Part shown: positions 56,066 through 64,000 of the stretch, piece by piece
How positions within the stretch are numbered: the first letter of the stretch is position 1
How the letters are laid out: the number at the start of each line of letters is the position of its first letter
From: Micropterix aruncella
Taxonomy: Eukaryota; Arthropoda; Insecta; Lepidoptera; Micropterigidae
Direction: 5' to 3'
NCBI GenBank assembly: GCA_944548615.1
Contig: OX155963.1
Location: 25,243,336-25,307,335, forward strand
DNA: 64,000 nucleotides
Position numbers and translations under genes: made by a program
The notes under the pieces: model-generated
Told to the model about the DNA's origin: nothing
Databases searched by the model: none
Seen by the model: only the letters and a program-made list of their open reading frames with translations

Positions 56066-56280
56066 ACTGCCGATTTGAAGCTAATTTTGTTTCTACTATA
56101 AATGTCAAGCCCTGTGAATTTATTATTATTTGTTATTACGGCGGTCTCTCTAAAATCATTGTGGAAAAAATGTTACAGCTAAAACAAAATCCCATGCCGT
56201 TGTATCTAAAACATCGTTTATTACAGTAAAATATCGTTATATACGTTTTAGTGTCTGAATAACAAACTAATCGTCATTTA

Positions 56281-57049
56281 TTGGGTCCTCACCCAATATA
56301 TGACGTTGTAAGTTGCTGTTCTATAAAGGAAACTTCGGGGTAAAGAAATTGTAAGAAAAATATATATTCAATCAATAGCATTGTATTGACCTGTATTATC
56401 TAAGCAGATTTTATCATTTTAATAAGAGTTGCTTAATTCCCCTGCTGTAAAACTCTCATCTACAGGAACCAATAAATGCTTTGAAGGCGTTTTTCACTTA
56501 ATCTTCAAAGTTGATTTTTTTCTTTTATAAAAAGTTATCTACATTCTGAAAAAAATGAAACTCTATTGAAGCAAGGTCTGGCAAGTACGGTGGGTGACCA
56601 AGAGTCTCCAGCCGCAAATCCTGCAACTTTGCAACTGTTTGCAGTGAAATCTGTGGCAATAAGTTGTCATGCAGAAGCACAAGCGATGAGCGATTGACCA
56701 GGCTCGGTTATTTAATCACGAGCTTCTCCATCATTGTTTGCAGTTCTTAACAGTACACATTTACGGCAACTGTATAGCCAGACTGCAAGAAGCTGTAATA
56801 AGAACACCGGCACAGGATCTCATATTTTAAAAAAAAGCAAATTTTCAACGTTACCATGATTGCACAAACGAATAGATTTGAGCAGAAACAACCGAGGGAA
56901 AGACAAATAAACAGCGGATTATTAAAAAAAAATAATTAAAAGCCTTGAATAAATATTTATTTGAATTTGAAAATCCAACTTAAACCCAAGTTATCCGAGT
57001 TCAAAGTGGCCAGTGTGAAAAAACCGCAATTACAAAGATAAGGACCCAA
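56281..57049 (-). mobile_element. Mariner element, internally deleted, TA target duplication
   Basis: The ends are TTGGGTCCTC on the left and, in reverse, TTGGGTCCTT on the right, flanked by TA (56279-56280, 57050-57051). At 769 bp it is well short of the roughly 1.3 kb of complete mariners. Confidence 0.7.
56430..56830 (-). pseudogene. Mariner transposase C-terminal half, relic
   Basis: On the minus strand: ELQTMMEKLV, then RSSLVLLHDN (the HDN aspartate motif), TVAKLQDLRLETLGHPPYLP with DLAS (PPYSPDLAP-like), FHFFQNVDNFL (corresponding to the YHxFR third catalytic region) and a final SKHLLVPVDESFTAGE segment. Stops and a frameshift near 56740 inactivate it. The N-terminal DNA-binding half is deleted. 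It is a different lineage from the mariner at 8.1 kb. Confidence 0.75.
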
Positions 57050-57059
57050 TATTAGAACC

Positions 57060-58260
57060 GATTATGCAACCATAATGCATCACAATTGTTACTATGGCGA
57101 ATCATAGTGGCGTGGCGTGGCTTCGCATATCCAACTGGTGAAAAGCGACGATTTTTCATATAGTGATACAGGTTTTTATTATAGTCGTAACTTTTTTCCA
57201 ACAATGAATTGAGACTGATCGGCATAGTAACAAATGACAGTCATGAAAAGAGCTTTCCAACTACATATGTCTGATCGTTATTGGTTGTGGGACGCGTCCC
57301 ATACATTTTTGCCCATTCTTCTTTGTCGAAGAAAACCAGGACAGGAATGAACAATGCATTGGCGTCTTCCTCGACATAATAAAAGCTTTCGATGCGGTGC
57401 CACTTTACTAAAGAAACCAGAAAAACTTAGAATAAGAGACAGCGAACTAGACTGGTTCCGACTGGATACCACTTAACGCATGTCACTTGTTAAAATCTGG
57501 TGGATATAATAAGCGACTTTCTACCCTAAAATTTTCGGAGAAAGTATCTCAGGGTAGAGAGTCGCTTGCGTCCATGCATCTAGTGGGGTACCGTTCATTT
57601 TCCATTCCGCTCTGACGTATATATACTGCTCTGTCTCGTTCACACGAACTAATTTCCGATTTAATTTCGAGAGAAACGTAATCGAGCCCAACGTTTTTTT
57701 TAATAATTAGAATAGGATGTTTTTTGTACTACGTGTTTCATTATAATAATGGATCAATACACTAAACTAAATAATCACGACCAAGTCACATCAAATACTG
57801 TCAACCACTATTTAATGGTTTCTTAGTAGTGGTTGATAGTATTTGAACTAATTCCACCCAACAAATAGGGCTCAGCTCAAGACACGAACCCATCACCCTG
57901 CCTTATTCAACGCTAAAGTGACACTTTCTTTGCACTACTTTGGAGAATAAATTACTTTCTCAGGGCGGCTTAGTCGCGGTTAAAAGGCGTCGTATGGAGC
58001 CTCGTCTACGAGCGACCATTGACCAGCTTCTTCCTTTCAAGCACGTGCCAAGCGGGCTTTATAATGCATAGCAATTTAGAGGGGGGAAATATAGGGCAGA
58101 TACAGGTACAGAAAACGAGCACTTAGCTGTAGAAGTCTACATAGATATGTATTTGACTTTGACTGAGAATATGATAGCCTTTAAAACAATGCTGACTGTG
58201 AACATGATAGCAGCTGCCACATGTGAATATTTTTTTCTCTTTATTATATATTTTACTAGC
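57060..58260. other. Unassigned, with two strong hairpins
   Basis: No gene. Hairpin 1: AAGCGACTTTCTACCCT (57511-57527) pairs with 57551-57567, 16 of 17. Hairpin 2: TCAAATACTGTCAACCACTA (57791-57810) pairs with 57827-57846, 19 of 20. Both may be remnants of foldback elements. Confidence 0.6.
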
Positions 58261-58274
58261 TGTAGCGTTTCACC

Positions 58275-58651
58275 CGCCGTTTAATTTAAAATACATCGGA
58301 TTATTTATAAATAATTTATAGTATTTTTGCATATACAGTATTTTTAGTCATATTTTCACGTGGCATTAGTATATACTGGTTTTCGCTGCAACCTGATTTA
58401 GATACGGCATGCACAGTTCGGCTAGCAGACAGTAACGCACGGGCGGGCAATGCGACGCGGTGGGTCGGGGCTGAGGGCGGCTAACCGACGAGAACCGAGC
58501 ATTACCGAGAAGAGCCGAACTGTGCATGCCGTATCTAGATCAGTTTGCAGCGAAAACCAGTATATACGTGAAAATATGCCTAAAATACTGTATATGCCAA
58601 AGTACTATAAATTATTTATAAATAATCCGATATCTTTTAAATTAAACGGCG
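58275..58651. mobile_element. Long-hairpin MITE, arms of about 145-155 bp, GC-rich loop
   Basis: The arms run from CGCCGTTTAATTTAAAA inward through GGATTATTTATAAATAATTT, ATATACTGGTTTTCGCTGCA and GGCATGCACAGTTCGGCT, and the right side is the matching complement. The 58429-58512 loop is CpG-rich, unlike the AT-rich arms. No ORF that bears a domain. Confidence 0.85.
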
Positions 58652-58674
58652 TTGCTACCCTTAGGGGTAGCAAC
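58651..58674. repeat. Perfect 10-bp-arm hairpin
   Basis: GTTGCTACCC, a TTAG loop, then GGGTAGCAAC, directly at the right end of the long-hairpin MITE. Confidence 0.85.
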
Positions 58675-58679
58675 GTGAT

Positions 58680-60245
58680 GTTAAATAGCAACTGGGAAGT
58701 TAATGATGTTAAATAAATAGCATTTATTAAATTTAATGATGTTAATATAATTGGGCTATCAAATGCAAAATTAATTTTTCAAATACGTCCGGTAGTTCCA
58801 GAGATTAGCGAATTCAAATAAAAAACAAACAAACTCTTCTGCTTTATTATTGGTATATATGTTATAGATACAGTCGCCGGGAGACTTTTAAAAATTACAA
58901 TATACCGCGATAATATAATGCATAGGTATGTAGGTAATGATATAAACAAGCAATAACATTCATGTTCGTTCTTGTACCTTCCTCGGACACAAAATGTACC
59001 GTCAATAAAATTGTGATATCCTTACTTGATAGTTAAAAAGTAAACTTTGTATATGTAAAAAAAAGTGAATGATTTCTGGATTTTACCAATATTTTTTTTT
59101 TTCTATGGAAATTTTTCTCCGGAAATGGATTCGTCATCTTTCAGTTATACGAAAATGATATCCCACTTGCCTAGTATAGTGTAATTATAGTTAGAGAGAT
59201 ATAGGGCTCAAAGTGAAACACAGCGAAAACAACCCCCCCCCCCCCCAATGGATACCTCGCTACATAATATATATAAATATATATCACTACTGCCTACTCG
59301 AGTCCATAACTTATTATAGTACCTCGCATCTCTGCCGACTGCCTCGGCACGAACCTAGCCGTATTATGTGCACATACTCAATATTTCATTGTCAACTAAA
59401 CTTAGCATTTAGGAGAAAGTTCAGTAAAATCGATTCATAGAATCGAAATAGCAATTGCTCGTGCTTGTTTATATCTTACCCACCCTCTCTTCGAATTTAA
59501 GATGCCTCTTTCCACGCTTTCATCCCCAAGTCAACTTTCGGCACGAGACCTTCCCTCCACCCTTCATTTGAATATCCCGACGAGATTAATTGCGGACTCA
59601 ACTCTGCCGCTTTGGAATTTCCCTAACGATTATGCTTTCTTAAGATCAACACCGTCCGAATGGAGAGGGGTTTAAAGGAGGGAAAACAAGTTCGCCAAAT
59701 ACACCCCCAGCGAACATTATGAGAGGCTATTTCAAGGACTATCTTCAAATGCTTCGTATTCCTACTCCAACATTCGCATGTACTTATAATTATTATTGCG
59801 ACAGAGTTAACTTCGAGAAAAGTATAAGAGAACATTGTCGACTAAACTTACATTTAAAATAGTGTTCCTTTCAGTATTCATTCTGGCAAGGCAATGAAAG
59901 AGAGACGATTGCATGTTTTTACAATTGAGGCAATACCGGTTTGGTGTGTATTACCAATTATTATTTATATAATGGGCTCAATTGCGTTTCTTTGTGAACT
60001 GAAATCTAAAATTAGTTCGTGTGAACGAGAAAGGGCAATACGCTAGAGCGGAATGTGAAATGAACAGTTGTCACTTTATCGCATTAAAACTACCCACCAA
60101 AGATAAAGCATCTGAATCTAACACCGCACGAAATGTGTTCAAATTTATTCGGACGAGTATAAGTTGGACAGGTAGCTTTTATCGGCGATTGTTCGTTTCA
60201 TATTACCATTGAGTTTAATCAATGATATTAACGCAATCGGGCCCA
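58680..60245. other. Unassigned, with a C-run at 59231-59246
   Basis: AT-rich sequence with short ORFs lacking domains, a poly-C tract and a small TATA-rich microsatellite (59265-59285). No gene or repeat is supported. Confidence 0.4.
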
Positions 60246-60249
60246 ATAT

Positions 60250-60555
60250 GTTCACTGAGAAAAAAAATGTTTTAAAAATTTGAAAAATTTAATGTTTTGA
60301 AAAATAGTATATAAAAAACGACCGCGTTGCGCCGCCTAGCGGTAGGTAAAATTCCTCGAATTTTGTTTATACGCGACATTTTACCTAGTGCTATATGGCG
60401 CAGCGCGCTCAACGTCTTGTCAAACTTTTATTTATTAGTCAAGATTTTCAAATTTTCAAAAAAAAAAAATATTTTAAAAAAGACTTCTTGATTATTTATT
60501 TTTCCAAATTTCGTTATCAACACTTGCTTATTTACTTGTACTGATTCACCCATTT
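60250..60555. mobile_element. MITE M, copy 2 (inverted relative to 31712-31985)
   Basis: The core CTAGCGGTAGGTAAAATTCC / GACATTTTACCTAGTGCTA and GGCGCAGCGCGCTCAA match copy 1. On the minus strand the far end reads GGGTGAATCAGTA, as in copy 1. Confidence 0.65.
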
Positions 60556-60779
60556 CAAAGGTGTCACTAATTAAAAACTCATCATGTTTAACACAAATTG
60601 TACATTCTTTCTGTTGATTAATTTAGACAAACACAAAGTATTGTTCTTGAAATAAAATATTTCAAAATTAAGAAATCTTCAACAACTCCAACTCCTTTTG
60701 CATACGGTGAACGGTACAAAAAAATCAGAATTCTTTCGTTCGGGTGATATAGCCACTGCGACCGTTTTGGTTTGTTTAA

Positions 60780-61544
60780 CAGCCCGTTCACACGTTACGG
60801 TTTACCAAAAAGTTTTTCTTGTGCAGTATACAGTGGCGTATGCAAACATATTAAGCGTGTGTTCACTTTACGGTAAAACCGAATGCAGTAAAAAAACGGA
60901 TTCGTTTATTTTTGCTGCCGTGACTTGTCACTTTTTTAACGGCGGCGTAATTTCTTTTCTGGATTTTTTCGACATCTTGTTTTTTTAAAATCTTCTTTTA
61001 ATCTTCCTAGAAGTTCTTGAAACGTGATAAGTGATAAAACGAAACGAATTTCGTTTTATCACTTCTCAGTTCAAACATGTCCAAAAGTGGTCCAAAGTGT
61101 CCAAAAGCGTGTCCAAAAGTGGTCCAGATTTTAATATGCACCCAAAATATTTTATATATTATTCGTAATCTACGACTATACTAGTAGAAAATATCCGCGA
61201 TCGCAGCGTTGTCGTCGACATCCATCTTTTACGAAACTTTCCAAAAAACTGTTCAACAAACCGTATAAAGTGAACTCGCGGGTATTTTTTACCGTATACG
61301 GCTATTTTATAAAAGTATCAGAAAACCTATTTGTAAAAACAGTAATAGCATGAACGGGCTGTAATGCGTACGCCGCTTACGGTTTTCAGTGACGAGACAC
61401 GGTTGCAAAAAAAAAACAGTTTTTTTAACCGCATTCGGATATAATAATTGTGAGACCACAATTATTATATTTGCATACGCCGCGGCCGTTGTGTAAACCG
61501 AAAAAGAAAGACGTTTCGCTAAGCGGCAACGTGTGAATGGGCTG
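60780..61544. mobile_element. Harbinger-like MITE (765 bp)
   Basis: The ends are inverted repeats CAGCCCGTTCACACGTTACG and, in reverse, CAGCCCATTCACACGTTGCC. The flanks are TAA on the left and TTA on the right, which is the TWA type but not identical, so the TSD is mutated or mis-assigned. Inner inverted blocks (AACCGTTTTT-like, GCGTATGCAAA) give a partly palindromic structure. An internal GAACGGGCTGTAA at 61353 resembles another terminus, hinting at a nested or rearranged copy. Confidence 0.65.
61029..61064. repeat. Perfect 16-bp-arm hairpin
   Basis: AAGTGATAAAACGAAA, loop CGAA, then the exact complement, in the middle of the Harbinger-like MITE. Confidence 0.9.
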
Positions 61545-61563
61545 TTACAGATACAATACGAAT

Positions 61564-61968
61564 CCCATTTACTTATTTTTAATTTATGTTGTATAAGTAT
61601 GATTTATATGTTTGCGGTTAACTCTACAACTTTTGCGGTCATTTGACATTTTTTGGTTGGTGTGGATGGGTCTTTGCCGCGTGGACTTGGATGATGAGTT
61701 CTCCCGGCAAAGTTACATTTTCGGCAAAGTTACATTGGCCGTTTACAAATACATCGGGAGGTCTGTCGTTTATTTCCGCGCGGTATAGATCCGTTTTCTC
61801 TCAACTAATAAATATTTACGGATGTATTTTTTGTTTCATAATTTAGTTTGTAAAATATTTTTCAAATAATTTCGAACGGCGTAAGTTATAATCGGCATAA
61901 GAACATGTTTTTTTTTTAATTATGTATCTAATTATAAGTTCATGCTGTTACTTACCTAAATAAATAAA
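61564..61968 (+). repeat. Repeat V, long copy
   Basis: Matches 55548-55790 in inverted orientation and starts 20 bp after the Harbinger-like MITE. It carries an extra segment at about 61645-61812 that includes two GGCAAAGTTACATT units. Either this segment is an insertion or the other copy lost it. Confidence 0.85.
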
Positions 61969-62004
61969 TTAAAAATATATATATAGCAAAGGAAAATGTA
62001 GTCC

Positions 62005-62072
62005 ACAACAAACTATATAGTAGTTACAACAAAATATATAGTGGTCCCAACAAGCTATATAGTAAGATGACA
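62005..62072. repeat. 21-bp minisatellite, three units
   Basis: The unit ACAACAAACTATATAGTAGT is repeated with variation (AACAAAATATATAGTGGT, AACAAGCTATATAGTAAG). Related CAAATAGCAGTGG words continue to 62130. Confidence 0.75.
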
Positions 62073-62079
62073 CACCAAA

Positions 62080-63180
62080 TAGCAGTGGACGTGGCGATCA
62101 GATAGTAGTGGCCACTAAATATTGTTTCAATCTCAACAACAATTACATCACATATCTAACTGCAGCTGGATGACAAAATGGCTCGTATATGGCTATAACC
62201 GACATCCTTCAAGGAGGTCAATCAATACGAGCAACTAAGAAACTTTTGAAAAAAAAACGAATAAAAAAACGCTTTGTTTGGCGAGGCCTTTATTGTTTTC
62301 GTAATACGCACTAAGACAAAATCCGCGCTGCGCTCCATGCCGACTAAATTTCCAAGAAGCGACGCGTCTAGCAGTGCACGACCCGCCTCCCCGCAACGAG
62401 CAGATTCCGAAAAATTAAGGAATCAAATCGCCAACACTCTTTTGGCCCACCCTATATTATCGTTGTGATTTTCAAGAATTGGACATATTTTCGGGTCATT
62501 CGACATTTAAAAATGCCATGTCAAGCATACGCTTATTACACAGCGTACCCCTCGAGGCATGTCCCGCATGTTTCACGAATCACGACCCAGCGGATTTTGG
62601 GAACAATCGGCCCGGTCTCGACTGACGTGGCGTGAGCTCTTTCAGCAAGGCGATTAAAAACAAACGCCAAACGCCTTTCCACTCTCATCGGGGCACATGT
62701 CAGCCGGGCGTTCAGTGAACGCATGCGATAATCGTAAACAAAACAAAACGAATAAAGAAACGTCAAAGTGTCAGACTGCCTAACTGATTGCCGCGCGCGC
62801 GCTCGAGTTTTTGTTATCTCGATGTGGGCGGGGGAAAACGAAAGCGTAAATAAATTACGTTTTAGAAAATATAATTTTATTCGGAGGGCTCGCCGTGTGT
62901 TTTCTATGTGGTTAGCGATAAAGGGTTCAAGTGGAGGTCGGGTCAAACCATACAAAGCTCAGTCCGTCATTGGAAGTTCTAACGAATACATAATTGCGGG
63001 TCACAGAACATCCAAAATTCAGTGCATATACATACCTCTACGATCAAGACAGACAAACGAGCAGAAACACATGATCACGACACTCGAAGAAAATCCAACA
63101 GAGCCCTCCCCAAAGTCCATTTGACCATAATCTAAAACTCATTTGTGTATTTGGCATTTCAACTCTTTAATAACCTTTTA
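62080..63180. other. Unassigned; GC-richer patch 62540-62850
   Basis: Overlapping ORFs on both strands (139 codons minus at 62536-62955; 118 codons plus at 62768-63124) have no recognisable domain. A GCGCGCGC run lies at 62795. A host 5' exon or promoter is possible but not shown. Confidence 0.3.
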
Positions 63181-63189
63181 AAATCAATA

Positions 63190-63700
63190 CGAGATTTAGA
63201 CTGGCTGGCTCATCACGCATGTCTCATCACACATTTATAACATAGACGACCTCGAAAAAATATATCTTAAATATATAGGTAGGTACATACTTATTATGAA
63301 AAATAATATCTCTAAAATATAGGTAAAAGTATAAATAAGAAAACATTCTAATCGAATTATTTTTATGTTTTACCTCGTATGTTTGACTATTGGTTATTTT
63401 ATTGTTTGGTTAATTGATTATTATCATGTATTTGATTATTGAGCATTATTATTTGACTTTTCTGACTTTAGTTATTATTAGTATTATTTTTATTTATTAT
63501 TTTTTGCATTAATTTCAGGCTACAAATTCCTTTGATTATTTTTTAAAATTATTTGTTTCATTTATATCTTGATTATTTGTTTTTCAACGACAGATAATAT
63601 GACATGGATATGTCCTAATATTGATTGCAAGTTCAGCTGGATAACTGTACTCGCAATTTTGTAAAAATAAAAGACTACAGACTATTGACTATTAGACGTA
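63190..63700 (+). repeat. LINE 3'-UTR-like AT-rich repeat, plus orientation
   Basis: Homologous, in reverse orientation, to 1500-2140. It ends with TGTACTCGCAATTTTGTAAA followed by AATAAAAG and an ACT-rich tail, as expected for the 3' end of a non-LTR retrotransposon. No coding part is attached. Confidence 0.55.
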
Positions 63701-63714
63701 CTGAGCTTTAGACG

Positions 63715-64000
63715 TGCCCTCCCCCCCCCCCCCTCCAACCCTCTCCAAGCGATAATTCGAAACTAGACGATATTAGGTAAAAATGCTCTTTCTGTGAGGA
63801 TCACAATAATCGCTATAGCTATAAAATGAAAAATCTATATTTAATCTTGGAGCCAGAGACAAGCTGTCATTAGCATCTATTTTCACAAAAACATCGATAT
63901 TGTTCGCTTTTCCCCGTAACCCTTCATATACATACTCCCTCAAACTTCCTCCGCTATAACGCGGTCTACTATAAAATGCACATTTATTTCTAGATATTGA
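63715..64000. other. C-run and unassigned sequence to the window edge
   Basis: A C-tract (63719-63733) is followed by sequence with ATTAGCATCTATTTTCAC and CTTTTCCCCGTAACCC, similar to words near 42240 and 41680. No gene. Confidence 0.4.

Noticed and set aside
62536..63124. Overlapping 139- and 118-codon ORFs
   Set aside because: They are on opposite strands over the same DNA and show no domain.

Overview
This is AT-rich eukaryotic DNA, almost certainly from an insect. It carries mariner, pogo, hAT, Harbinger and piggyBac relics, RTE and CR1/Jockey-like LINEs, a tRNA-derived SINE and a 5S-like sequence. No bacterial gene organisation is present and no CRISPR array was seen. I could not fix the insect order, and I recognise no host gene. 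The only host-gene hint is a weak pair of spliced-exon candidates on the minus strand near 37.8 and 39.3 kb. The window is a layered transposon graveyard, and target-site duplications (TSDs) and interrupted reading frames allow much of the insertion order to be read.

0-11.4 kb: a 5'-truncated LINE (minus) at the left edge; a pogo-like transposon (2287-4032) with a broken transposase; a hAT terminus near 4.96 kb; a Harbinger-type MITE (7117-7623); a mariner transposase relic (8120-9245) interrupted by a 253-bp MITE; one copy of a 300-bp repeat (Y); and an antisense transposase tail near 10.1 kb.

11.4-20.8 kb: a 118-nt 5S rRNA-like sequence is split by a tRNA-derived SINE, which is itself split by a 664-bp GC-rich element (X) with a 15-bp TSD. 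Next comes a 3.4-kb LINE (13618-17058, minus) with a 14-bp TSD inside an inverted-repeat element. It has lost its endonuclease GDFN motif by an internal deletion. Another LINE 3' fragment and the second Y copy follow.

20.8-32.3 kb: the main find. A 10,259-bp transposon (21086-31344) with CACTG-type termini, long subterminal arrays and a 2-bp TSD lies inside the ORF of a minus-strand LINE. Removing it together with one TSD copy rejoins the LINE frame exactly. Its right end carries an apparently perfect 1,207-bp tandem duplication, and its interior holds several younger MITEs.

32.3-48.3 kb: SINE copies 2 and 3, two piggyBac-like remnants of one family, another X copy, hAT ends, short tandem duplications and long AT-rich stretches without recognisable genes.

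48.3-64 kb: a structurally complete RTE-type LINE (48467-51634, one intact 1026-aa ORF, 11-bp TSD); a decayed RTE-type LINE (minus); an inverted X copy; an internally deleted mariner (56281-57049); several long-hairpin MITEs; a second Harbinger-like MITE; an inverted pair of repeat V; and a LINE 3' tail matching the one near 1.5-2.1 kb.
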